Source of the DNA: Roseiarcus sp963737365 | GTDB taxonomy: Bacteria > Pseudomonadota > Alphaproteobacteria > Rhizobiales > Beijerinckiaceae | NCBI GenBank assembly: GCA_963737365.1 | Contig: CAVTSD010000005.1 | Location: 310,001 to 374,000 of the forward strand | Direction of reading: 5' to 3' | DNA: 64,000 nt | Shown: positions 38,519 to 48,389 of the stretch, in pieces | How the letters are laid out: each line of letters starts with the position of its first letter | Numbering within the stretch: the first letter of the stretch is position 1 | The notes under the pieces: generated by a model | What the model was told of the DNA's origin: nothing | Seen by the model: only the letters and a program-made list of their open reading frames with translations | The model's database searches: none | Made by a program: the position numbers and the translations under genes

Positions 38519-39140
38519 GCGGACCATCCATGTGGTCGACGACGATGCGGCGGTGCGTCTTTCACTCGAGCGGCTTCTGGGATCGATGGGATTCGCCACC
38601 GTTTCCTATACGACTCCGGAGGCCTTTCTGCTTGAGGCGCCGCGTCTTGTGGGCGGCTGCGTTCTCCTGGACGTCAAGATGCCCGGCATCAGCGGACTGG
38701 AGGTGCAGGCGAGGCTGAAAGCCATTGGGTTCGGGCCACCGATTATCGTCATCACCGGGCAGGGAGATATCCAGACCGCCGTTCTCGCCATGAAAGCTGG
38801 CGCCCTCGATTTCCTGGAGAAGCCTTACGAGGACGAGGTTCTGCTGGCCGCAATTGAGGGCGCGCTCGCCGCTGCGCCTGATGATCATATTCATCAGGCG
38901 GTGGAGTCGGCCCGCCGAATCGCTCGGCTAAGTCCGCGCGAGCGGGAAGTGCTGGACGGATTGGTCGCGGGAGCGTCGAACAAGGTCATCGCCTTCGATC
39001 TTGGACTGAGCGTGCGCACGGTCGAGGTGCACCGAGCGCGAATGATGGAGCGGCTTGGGACGCGCCAACTGGCCGAAGCGATCCGGCTTGCGGTTTTGGC
39101 GACGCTCGCGCCGCCGCCCCGGCCGCCCTCCGCCGATTGA
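38508..39140 (+). CDS. FixJ-like response regulator (NarL/LuxR output)
   Basis: Protein of 210 aa. The receiver domain (IHVVDDDAAVRLSLERLLGS, phospho-acceptor Asp in VLLDVKMPGISGLE, then ITGQGDIQTAVLAMKAGALD, and Lys in FLEKPYEDE) is followed by a LuxR-type helix-turn-helix (LSPREREVLDGLVAGASNKV, LSVRTVEVHRARMM). The layout and motifs are those of FixJ. It is coupled to the upstream kinase by overlap. A Crp/Fnr gene follows convergently, the typical FixLJ-FixK theme. Confidence 0.92.
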   Translation: MPARRTIHVVDDDAAVRLSLERLLGSMGFATVSYTTPEAFLLEAPRLVGGCVLLDVKMPGISGLEVQARLKAIGFGPPIIVITGQGDIQTAVLAMKAGALDFLEKPYEDEVLLAAIEGALAAAPDDHIHQAVESARRIARLSPREREVLDGLVAGASNKVIAFDLGLSVRTVEVHRARMMERLGTRQLAEAIRLAVLATLAPPPRPPSAD

Positions 39141-39156
39141 CTGCGCCAGCGACGGT

Positions 39157-39864
39157 TCAAGCCGCCGCCGGGCGCGCGCACTCCTTCCTCGGCATGTCGT
39201 CGTGTGGCAAGCGCTCGCCGCACTCGAGCGCCGCGCGGTCGACGATGCCCACCGATCGAGGACCGAAGAGCTCGATCACGCCCTGGCGCTTGAGATGAGT
39301 CAGCGATCGGCTGACCGTCTCGACCGATAGACCGAGATAATCCGCCATATCGTAGCGCGATACGGGCAGTACGACGCGATCGTTCGAGGAGGAGGGCACA
39401 CGCGCGGAGATATCGAGCAGGAACGCCCCGACCTTCTCGATCGCTGTAGTCCTTCCAACGATCACGAGTTGTGACTGGAGTCGCAGCAAGGCCTCAAACG
39501 TCGCCAGGCGGATTTCTCTCGCCAGTTGTGGATTGGATTCGGCTACCGCCTCGGCATCGCGGCGGACGCACCGGGCGACATAAGTCTCGCGAGCGACGGC
39601 TTCGACGGTGTCGTCATATTCGTCGCCATTGGTGAAGCCGAAGCAATCGCCGGGGAGCAGAAGATCGACGATCTGGCGCCGGCCGTCGCGCCTGATCACG
39701 CTTCGTCTTGCCGTTCCGGTGATGATCCAGAACCAGCGATCGGCAGGCTCGCCCTGGCAACAGACTTGTTGCCCGCGCGAGCAGCAAAGGATGGAAGTCA
39801 GGGGCGTGAGGGCGTCGAATTGCCGCGCGCGGACGACCATCGCCTGGCGAATACTTGGTGTCAT
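39157..39864 (-). CDS. Crp/Fnr-family regulator (FixK/Anr-like)
   Basis: Protein of 235 aa from the ATG at 39864, chosen because GGGAGG lies five bases ahead; an upstream ATG at 39900 is possible. The cyclic-nucleotide-like roll includes GQQVCCQGEPADRWFWIITG and LLLPGDCFGF. The helix-turn-helix is SRYDMADYLGLSVETVSRSL. The [4Fe-4S] Cys spacing of FNR is not seen, though CC pairs occur near residue 30. The recognition helix fits TTGA-N6-TCAA sites like those found upstream of several genes here. Confidence 0.9.
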   Translation of the reverse strand: MTPSIRQAMVVRARQFDALTPLTSILCCSRGQQVCCQGEPADRWFWIITGTARRSVIRRDGRRQIVDLLLPGDCFGFTNGDEYDDTVEAVARETYVARCVRRDAEAVAESNPQLAREIRLATFEALLRLQSQLVIVGRTTAIEKVGAFLLDISARVPSSSNDRVVLPVSRYDMADYLGLSVETVSRSLTHLKRQGVIELFGPRSVGIVDRAALECGERLPHDDMPRKECARPAAA

Positions 39865-40044
39865 CGAAACCTCCCAATCGGTGGCTGCGCCCAAAGCCAT
39901 CCAAACGCCCAGCCCGACGCCACATCATCGATCGAGAACGCGGCGCTGACCATTTGGTAATATCGCGTAGCGTAAGATTACGTAGCGGACGCGCCTGTGG
40001 TTTGGCCGTCGCCGATGGCGCGCGTGCGAAATAACTTGCGAATC

Positions 40045-40058
40045 TTGACCGCCATCAA
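40045..40058. promoter_or_regulatory. FNR/FixK-type site upstream of the peroxiredoxin gene
   Basis: TTGAC-CGCC-ATCAA lies between the divergent Crp/Fnr and peroxiredoxin genes, about 120 bp from the latter. It could serve either or both, including autoregulation. Confidence 0.6.
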
Positions 40059-40174
40059 GGCGATGAGTCCCGCGCCTCGGATATTCGTCGGTTCCCGGCT
40101 GATCGCGGACGGCGGAGAAGATTGATTGAAATCTCCGCCTTGAGGCAGCTGTTGGCAGAGATGGAGACGAGTCG

Positions 40175-40654
40175 ATGGCTGGCGTTCTGGCTCCCGGCGC
40201 GACAGCGCCGGACTTCACGTTGAGAGTCACTCCCGACCAATATCTGTCTCTTCGCGATCTGGCCGGAAAACCGATCATCATGGCGTTCTATCCGGCCGAC
40301 TGGAGCCCGGTCTGCGGCGACCAGATGGCGCTCTACAACCAGGTTCTCCCGGAGTTCCGGAAGCATGAGGCCGAGTTGCTCGGGATCTCCGTCGACGGCG
40401 TTTGGTGTCATGAGGCGTTCGCCAAGGACCGGCACTTGCATTTCCCGCTGCTGGCCGACTTTGAGCCGAAGGGGGACGTGGCTAAGCGTTATGGCGCTTA
40501 CCGCACGGGCGAAGGCGTATGCGAACGGGCGTTGTTCGTGATCGACCCTAAAGGCGTTATTTTCTGGAGCTACCTCTCGCCAATCGCCGTCAATCCGGGC
40601 GCGGATGGCATTCTTGATGCGCTGGAGAAACTGCCAGCCGCGGTGACGTCATGA
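40175..40654 (+). CDS. Peroxiredoxin (AhpC/TSA family)
   Basis: Protein of 159 aa. The peroxidatic Cys lies in MAFYPADWSPVCGDQMALYN, with the usual upstream Pro and Thr/Ser replaced by Ser-Pro-Val. PGATAPDFTLRV is the conserved opening. Other cysteines occur in VDGVWCHEAF and GEGVCERALF, one of which may be the resolving residue. It reduces peroxides in the cytoplasm. Its stop overlaps the start of the DsbA-like gene (ATGA), which suggests that the thioredoxin-fold partner recycles it. Confidence 0.9.
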   Translation: MAGVLAPGATAPDFTLRVTPDQYLSLRDLAGKPIIMAFYPADWSPVCGDQMALYNQVLPEFRKHEAELLGISVDGVWCHEAFAKDRHLHFPLLADFEPKGDVAKRYGAYRTGEGVCERALFVIDPKGVIFWSYLSPIAVNPGADGILDALEKLPAAVTS

Positions 40655-41190
40655 GCTTTCTGAGAATACCTGTCACACCCGCCGACCACGTCGACGGTCC
40701 CGACGACGCGACGGTCACGATGGTCGAATATGGCGACTACGAGTGTCCGTTCTGCGGCCTTGCCTTCCCGAACGTCAAGTTGGCGCAGAAGCGGTTCGGC
40801 GAGAAGCTCAGGTTCGTATTCAGGCACTTCCCGTTGACCGAGGCGCACCCATTCGCGGAGACGGCCGCCGAGGCCGCCGAATACGCAGGGGCGCACGGCC
40901 GCTTCTGGGAAATGCACGATGGACTTTATACAAACCAGGACCAGCTCGGGCTCACGCTGATAGTGGGCCTTACCAGAGCGCTCGGGTTGTCCGATATCGG
41001 ACTGCGCGAAACGCTCGCGCAGCGCCGATACGCCGCGAAGATCCAGGCGGACTTCCTCGGCGGGGTGCGCAGCGGCGTCAATGGGACGCCCTCGTTTTTC
41101 ATCAACGGCGAGAAGCACGAAGGCTCCTACTCGTACCAAGAACTCGCCGCAGCGATCAACGCGCATTTGCAGGCGATTCCAGCGCGGTAG
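40651..41190 (+). CDS. Cytoplasmic DsbA-family thioredoxin-fold oxidoreductase
   Basis: Protein of 179 aa. The active site reads VEYGDYECPFCGLAFP (CPFC), with the cis-Pro loop GVNGTPSFFINGEKHEGSYS. There is no signal peptide, so it works in the cytoplasm, unlike classical DsbA. It is translationally coupled to the peroxiredoxin gene. The domain resembles FrnE/DsbA-like disulfide reductases. Confidence 0.9.
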   Translation: MSFLRIPVTPADHVDGPDDATVTMVEYGDYECPFCGLAFPNVKLAQKRFGEKLRFVFRHFPLTEAHPFAETAAEAAEYAGAHGRFWEMHDGLYTNQDQLGLTLIVGLTRALGLSDIGLRETLAQRRYAAKIQADFLGGVRSGVNGTPSFFINGEKHEGSYSYQELAAAINAHLQAIPAR

Positions 41191-41275
41191 AGCCGCATCC
41201 GATTTGGATCTTCATACGCCTGAGCGACTTCGCCTCGCCGGTCCAGTCACGGGGCGGAAATAGGGTTTGGGCCCT

Positions 41276-41289
41276 TTCACGGCGGTCAG
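41276..41289. promoter_or_regulatory. Weak FNR/FixK-like site upstream of the PRC-barrel gene
   Basis: TTCAC-GGCG-GTCAG has two mismatches to TTGAC-N4-GTCAA and lies only 26 bp upstream of the start codon. Included because of its position in a series of better sites. Confidence 0.25.
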
Positions 41290-41308
41290 GTCAGCACGAA
41301 GGCGGAAC

Positions 41309-41698
41309 ATGAGACGCATTTGCACCGCTTCTAACTCGGCCCTGGCGTTGGCGGTCGTGCTCTTGTCGCCCTCGCTGACGTCGGCCCAGGAGGTCGCCCT
41401 GGTCGCACCCGACGCCAAGGAAGTCGCCAAAGGCTACCGCGCCGAGGAACTGAAGCTCAGATCGGTCGTCAATGACAAAGGCGACATCATCGGCCACATC
41501 GACGACTTCATTTTCGGTCGCGACAACGGGCCGGTGTTTGTCGTCTTGAGCGTGGGCGACTTCGTCGGCCTAGGTGGCGAATTGGTCGCCGTGCCGTTCA
41601 AGAGCCTCAGGCTCGATGATTCTTCAGTCAAGGTCGTGCTGCCGGGCGCGAGCCGCGCTGCGCTGCAAAAGCTGCCTGTCTTCCTTTACGACCGCTGA
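41309..41698 (+). CDS. Secreted PRC-barrel domain protein
   Basis: Protein of 129 aa from the ATG at 41309. The N-terminus is a signal peptide (SALALAVVLLSPSLTSAQ, cleavage after AQ or SA). The PRC-barrel core follows (VVNDKGDIIGHIDDFIFGRD, VFVVLSVGDFVGLGGELVAV). PRC barrels bind proteins or RNA; exported versions are common in Hyphomicrobiales and their role is unknown. Confidence 0.85.
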   Translation: MRRICTASNSALALAVVLLSPSLTSAQEVALVAPDAKEVAKGYRAEELKLRSVVNDKGDIIGHIDDFIFGRDNGPVFVVLSVGDFVGLGGELVAVPFKSLRLDDSSVKVVLPGASRAALQKLPVFLYDR

Positions 41699-41787
41699 GC
41701 GGAATCTGATCCGATTGATCGACGGGATCGGCGGACGCGTTGTCTGGGGTCATCGAGGATGACGCATCGGCGAAACGCCTCCTGAAA

Positions 41788-41801
41788 TTGACGGTTATCA
41801 T
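41788..41801. promoter_or_regulatory. FNR/FixK-type site upstream of hsp20
   Basis: TTGAC-GGTT-ATCAT, one mismatch to the dyad, about 120 bp upstream of the hsp20 ATG. Confidence 0.5.
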
Positions 41802-41918
41802 GGCCTTATCTGTGGCGCCGATTAGAGTTCCATAAGGCCGTCTGAAGCGGGAAACGGGCGATGGCCCTGAAGCCGAGTATGAAGTCGCGCCCGATCAATG
41901 AGGAAATGGGAGACAGCT

Positions 41919-42443
41919 ATGGACCTGAAGTCGCTTGTTCCATTCCGGCCGCGTTCGACTCTCTCGCAGGTGGATCTCTACCCGTTCGACGCCTTTAGGC
42001 GGGAAGTTGATGGGCTCTTTTTCGATTTTGCTCGCGCGTTGGGGGCTCCGCCCAACGGCGCGACGATGCTTGCGCCTCGAATAGAGGTTACCGAATCCGA
42101 TAAGGAAATCGAGATTTCCGCAGAACTGCCAGGACTTGAGCGGAAGGACGTCGACATTTCCCTGGACCGAAATCTCCTTACGATCCGCGCCGAGAAAAAG
42201 GTCGAGGCGGAGCAGAAGGGCAAGAATGTCCACATGACCGAACGAAGCTACGGCGTATTCTACCGGGTGCTCGAACTGCCGATGGCCGTGGACCCGTCCA
42301 CGGTGCAGGCGACGATGTCAAACGGCGTCCTCAAGATTGCTATTCCAAAGCCTGAGCGGACCGAGGCGAAGAAGATCGAGGTCAAAGAGGCCACGCGACA
42401 AGGCAGCGAGGATGGAACGCATCAGGCTTCCATTCCAACATGA
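41919..42443 (+). CDS. Small heat-shock protein Hsp20
   Basis: Protein of 174 aa from the ATG at 41919, preceded by GGGAGA; an in-frame ATG at 41898 is the alternative. The alpha-crystallin domain includes PRIEVTESDKEIEISAELPG, RKDVDISLDRNLLTIRAEKK and ATMSNGVLKIAIPKP, with the conserved GVL motif. It holds unfolding proteins for DnaK. dnaK and grpE follow in the same direction, 72 bp and 2 kb away. Confidence 0.93.
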   Translation: MDLKSLVPFRPRSTLSQVDLYPFDAFRREVDGLFFDFARALGAPPNGATMLAPRIEVTESDKEIEISAELPGLERKDVDISLDRNLLTIRAEKKVEAEQKGKNVHMTERSYGVFYRVLELPMAVDPSTVQATMSNGVLKIAIPKPERTEAKKIEVKEATRQGSEDGTHQASIPT

Positions 42444-42515
42444 AGGAGCGGACGGCCTTTTCGAGTTCGGCGTTCCCCTTAAGACGCGGCGCGTGCAAGC
42501 GAAAGGAGAATTGTG

Positions 42516-44415
<1,900 letters not shown>

Positions 44416-44417
<2 letters not shown>

Positions 44418-44438
44418 ACGCGCTTCTCGTGCGCGTTC
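44416..44438 (+). repeat. Hairpin between dnaK and grpE
   Basis: GAACGCGC and GCGCGTTC form an eight-pair stem around TTCTCGT, starting within the dnaK stop codon. No T-run follows, so it may attenuate or protect the transcript rather than end it. Confidence 0.45.
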
Positions 44439-44473
44439 GGGCGCCCAGCTGACAGTGCAAGGGGATTAGTTGG

Positions 44474-45046
44474 ATGACGCAGGGTGATTCGGACGACAAA
44501 GTCCATCTGGCTAGCGAAGGTCACTCGGCCGATCGCCAGGAGCGCGCCGCGGTGGAGACCGCGAACGAGAGCGCTTCCCTGCGCGACCGCCTACTCCGGG
44601 GTCTAGCGGAAGTCGAGAACACGCGACGCCGCGCCGAACGAAGCGTGGCGGATGCGCGCGAATACGCGATCTCCGACTTTGCGGCCAAGCTTCTGTCGGT
44701 TGTAGACAATCTGCAGCGGACGGTCGCCGCAGCGGAAGATCGGAATGATCAAACGCCCGCTAATGCCGTGTTCCTCGATGGCGTTCGCGCAACCCAGCGC
44801 CAGCTCCTGGCGACGTTGGGGCGATTTGGCGTCAAGCGAATCGAGGCCCTCGGCGCTGCCTTCGATCCCAACCTCCACGAGGCGATGGCCACGGTAGAAG
44901 ACGATTCGAGGCCGCCGAGAAGCGTCGTGAGCGTTCTGGAGGACGGCTACATGATCCACGATCGGTTGTTGCGAGCCGCTCGGGCCGCTGTCGCCAAGCG
45001 GCGAGTTGAAGCTGCGCCGCCTGTCGGCGCGGCGTCGGGCGCATGA
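44474..45046 (+). CDS. grpE: GrpE nucleotide-exchange factor
   Basis: Protein of 190 aa. A long N-terminal coiled coil (LRDRLLRGLAEVENTRRRAE) leads to the four-helix/beta domain with FAAKLLSVVDNLQRTVAAAE, RFGVKRIEALGAAFDPNLHE and VVSVLEDGYMIHDRLLRAA. It exchanges ADP on DnaK. It follows dnaK by 56 bp, so the hsp20-dnaK-grpE genes look like one chaperone unit. Confidence 0.94.
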   Translation: MTQGDSDDKVHLASEGHSADRQERAAVETANESASLRDRLLRGLAEVENTRRRAERSVADAREYAISDFAAKLLSVVDNLQRTVAAAEDRNDQTPANAVFLDGVRATQRQLLATLGRFGVKRIEALGAAFDPNLHEAMATVEDDSRPPRSVVSVLEDGYMIHDRLLRAARAAVAKRRVEAAPPVGAASGA

Positions 45047-45310
45047 GGTTCAGCTCCGATAGAGGGGAGAGGGACGTCGCGAACGGTCGCCGGCGTGTAG
45101 GTGGATGCGCTCTAAGCGATCGGCGTTAGGCGCGCCTTTGGTCCTATCGGCGATCCCCGGGCGTGTCGCGCGGGCGAAGGCCAGGGAGGCCGTCCTCTCC
45201 GATTCCCGCCGAGGGACCCATCAACGCGCGAATTAGCGGTCTGAGCCGCCTCGCGGGGTCGGACGATGCGCGCGCCCCGCCTGGTTCGTCGGCACGCGCT
45301 CAGCACGCCG

Positions 45311-45988
45311 TCAGCCGCGGAGCGGCAACTTATGCCAAGGGAGCTTCCGCTTGGGCTCCTCCAATTCGCCGATGAGCGCCGCCAACGCCGCGCGTAGCTG
45401 GTCGAGCACTTGCGCGTAGTCGATGATCGCGTGCTCCGGCACGTGCGTCGGGCGCCCGGCTTCCGTCACGTCTTGCTGGCGAATCGTGGCGTTTGCAAAA
45501 CTGGCATCGGTGTGTGTCCCTTCCGAGCGGATCTGCTGGTCGAATTGCGCCAGCCGCAGGCTCAAATCATCAATCGTTAGGATCAGTTCCACCGCCCGGC
45601 GACCGAGCAGGGCATGCGCTTCCCAATTGTCGTCATGCAGCATTCGCGGCTGCAGCAGTTGGAAGCTCGTAATCGCGACTGACGCGCAGCCGGCACGGAA
45701 GGCGGCCAATTGCGAGTCGGCGACGGCGCAAGCGCGAGCGACCTGCTCGTGGTACTCCTCGACCACCCGTAGCAACCGGAAGCGGTAGGCCAAGGCCCGG
45801 ACTTCGTGCGCGCGCTCCTGAATCCGCACCTGGCGGACGGCGCCGATGTAGGCCAACACGCCGGCGACGAGAGCGCCTGCCGCCGCGCTTGCTTGGATCC
45901 ACGCAGAATGAATGGCAGCCGCGGCGCCGATGCGCGCCGCCTCGATGGTGGCCTGAGCCTGCGGGTCGGTGAGGTTCGCAAGGTCCAT
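45311..45988 (-). CDS. Uncharacterised single-span membrane protein with cytoplasmic helices
   Basis: Protein of 225 aa from the ATG at 45988 (GAGGAA upstream); the frame is open to 46135 but that extension looks non-coding. A single membrane segment (AAGALVAGVLAYIGAVR, residues about 37-53) is followed by a long, mostly helical region. No domain is recognised. It is convergent with grpE and closes the accessory region. Confidence 0.7.
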   Translation of the reverse strand: MDLANLTDPQAQATIEAARIGAAAAIHSAWIQASAAAGALVAGVLAYIGAVRQVRIQERAHEVRALAYRFRLLRVVEEYHEQVARACAVADSQLAAFRAGCASVAITSFQLLQPRMLHDDNWEAHALLGRRAVELILTIDDLSLRLAQFDQQIRSEGTHTDASFANATIRQQDVTEAGRPTHVPEHAIIDYAQVLDQLRAALAALIGELEEPKRKLPWHKLPLRG

Positions 45989-46541
45989 CGAAATTCCTCG
46001 AGGCGCATTTGCGGCGGCCTTTTCTGGCGACCGACAGGACCATGACGTCAAAGGCGTTTGTGGCAGCGTTCTTGAGCTGGCGCAGGTAGCACGCTGCTTC
46101 CGGTCTGCTTCCCTAATCGTCGGTCTGAGAAGCAAGGAGCAGTCAGACTACAGCTATGTCGGCGATATCGATGATCCAGTTTAGAACAATCGAGGTTTTA
46201 CGCCACTTGCCGACGCGGATGCCAAGTGACTGTAGGCGTGCATCGAGGCGCAACCGCTTCGGGTAAGTTCCCGATGCAGAGATCAGTCAGTCCCGGAACT
46301 TGAGCGCGATCGAATACGCTGCGGTGAGGCCTATTGAAATACTGTGCCGCGCATGGGCGCTGCTGAGGGCGCCGCTTCTCGCAACTCAGGGCCGGCGAAG
46401 TCCATTCGTTGGCCGGTTAGCCTCGCTATCGGGGTCCTGACACGCGCGCCATGGCCGCGCCCTTGCTGAGGCCTATGGAAAAATGCGAATATGACGGTTC
46501 GTTGGCGCTAGGCGCCCCCTAATCCACACCATAGGCCAACC
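45989..46541. other. Intergenic region before ilvD
   Basis: About 550 bp without a recognised gene. Short frames only. It is the right-hand border between the accessory region and core genes. No direct repeat of the tRNA-Gly end was noticed here. Confidence 0.45.
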
Positions 46542-48383
46542 ATGCCTCCGTATCGCTCTCGCACTTCGACCCATGGCCGCAACATGGCCGGCGCACGCGG
46601 CCTTTGGCGCGCGACCGGCATGAAAGACGGCGATTTCGGCAAGCCGATCATCGCCATAGCCAATTCCTTCACTCAGTTCGTGCCCGGCCACGTGCATCTC
46701 AAGGACCTTGGGCAATTGGTGGCGCGGGAGGTGGAGGCCGCGGGCGGGGTCGCAAAGGAATTCGACACCATTGCGGTCGACGACGGCATCGCCATGGGCC
46801 ACGACGGCATGCTCTATTCGCTGCCTTCGCGCGAACTCATCGCCGACAGCGTCGAATATATGGCTAACGCCCATTGCGCCGATGCGCTGGTGTGCATCTC
46901 GAACTGCGACAAGATCACGCCTGGCATGCTGATGGCGGCGATGCGCCTTAACATTCCGGCGGTCTTCGTCTCCGGCGGCCCGATGGAAGCCGGCAAGGTC
47001 AAGCTCTCTACCGGCACGCGCAAAGTCGATCTCATCGACGCCATGGTCGCCGCGGCCAATTCGAAAGTCTCGGATGCTGACGTCGCGGTGATCGAGCGAT
47101 CGGCCTGCCCGACCTGCGGCTCGTGCTCCGGCATGTTCACCGCCAATTCGATGAACTGCCTGACCGAAGCGTTGGGATTGTCCCTGCCCGGCAACGGCAC
47201 TGTCGTGGCCACTCACGCCGACCGGCGACGCCTGTTCGTCGAGGCCGGCCATCTCATCGTCGATCTTGCGCGGCGGTACTACGAAGACGGCGACGAAGGC
47301 GCGCTGCCGCGCGGGATCGCCACTTTCAAGGCGTTCGAAAACGCCATGTCGCTCGACATCGCCATGGGCGGTTCGACCAACACCGTGCTGCACCTGCTCG
47401 CCGCGGCGCACGAGGGCGAGATCGGCTTCACAATGGCCGACATCGACCGGCTCTCGCGCCGCGTTCCTTGTCTCTGCAAGGTCGCTCCCTCCGTGGCGGA
47501 CGTGCATGTCGAGGACGTCCATCGCGCCGGCGGAGTCATGGGTATTCTGGGCGAGCTTGACCGAGCGGGCTTGCTTAATCGCGACGTCCGGATGGTGCAC
47601 GCCGAGTCGCTCGAACATGCACTGTCGCGCAACGACATCATGCGAGCGACCGGCAACGCGACGCGTGAATTTTTCATGGCCGGCCCCGGCGGCGTGCCGA
47701 CCCAGGTCGCGTTCAGCCAGTCCGCGCGCTATCCTTCGCTTGACGAGGACCGCCAGAAAGGCGTCATCCGCAATTCCGAGCATGCCTTCTCCCAGGACGG
47801 CGGTCTCGCCGTGCTTTACGGCAACATCGCGCTCGACGGCTCAATCGTGAAAACGGCCGGAGTTGATGCCGGCAGTCTCAAGTTCAAGGGCCCGGCGCGT
47901 ATCTTCGAAAGCCAGGATGACGCGGTGCAGGGAATCCTGGGCGGCAAGGTGGTCGCGGGCGACGTCGTCGTCATCCGCTACGAGGGGCCGCGCGGCGGAC
48001 CAGGCATGCAGGAAATGCTCTACCCGACCAGCTACTTGAAGTCGCGCGGACTGGGCAAGGCTTGCGCTCTCGTCACCGATGGGCGCTTCTCCGGCGGCAC
48101 CTCCGGGCTCTCCATTGGCCACGTGTCGCCCGAAGCGGCCGAAGGGGGAGCGATCGGCCTCATCGAGGAAGGCGACCTGATCGAGATCGATATTCCCGGT
48201 CGCTCAATGCATGTCCTCATCGACGACGCGGAATTCGCCAAGCGCCGGGCGGACATGGACGCGAAGGGCGCAAGCGCCTGGAAGCCGGCTAGCCCTCGCA
48301 AGCGGGCGGTGTCGACGGCCTTGCGCGCCTATGCCGCGTTCGCGACCAGCGCAGCGCGCGGCGCGGTTCGGGAAGTGCCATAA
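46542..48383 (+). CDS. ilvD: Dihydroxy-acid dehydratase
   Basis: Protein of 613 aa, normal length. It converts 2,3-dihydroxy-isovalerate and -methylvalerate to the keto acids of valine and isoleucine synthesis. Fe-S ligand motifs CISNCDKITPGM and CPTCGSCSGMFTANSMNCL are present, as are GHDGMLYSLPSRELIADSVE and the C-terminal SDGRFSGG-like segment (VTDGRFSGGTSGLSIGHVSP). It stands alone; a sensor kinase gene follows after 6 bp. Confidence 0.96.
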   Translation: MPPYRSRTSTHGRNMAGARGLWRATGMKDGDFGKPIIAIANSFTQFVPGHVHLKDLGQLVAREVEAAGGVAKEFDTIAVDDGIAMGHDGMLYSLPSRELIADSVEYMANAHCADALVCISNCDKITPGMLMAAMRLNIPAVFVSGGPMEAGKVKLSTGTRKVDLIDAMVAAANSKVSDADVAVIERSACPTCGSCSGMFTANSMNCLTEALGLSLPGNGTVVATHADRRRLFVEAGHLIVDLARRYYEDGDEGALPRGIATFKAFENAMSLDIAMGGSTNTVLHLLAAAHEGEIGFTMADIDRLSRRVPCLCKVAPSVADVHVEDVHRAGGVMGILGELDRAGLLNRDVRMVHAESLEHALSRNDIMRATGNATREFFMAGPGGVPTQVAFSQSARYPSLDEDRQKGVIRNSEHAFSQDGGLAVLYGNIALDGSIVKTAGVDAGSLKFKGPARIFESQDDAVQGILGGKVVAGDVVVIRYEGPRGGPGMQEMLYPTSYLKSRGLGKACALVTDGRFSGGTSGLSIGHVSPEAAEGGAIGLIEEGDLIEIDIPGRSMHVLIDDAEFAKRRADMDAKGASAWKPASPRKRAVSTALRAYAAFATSAARGAVREVP

Positions 48384-48389
48384 ACCTGC

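Noticed and set aside
46473..47783. 436-codon minus-strand frame opposite ilvD
   Set aside because: Antisense shadow; ilvD is complete and conserved.
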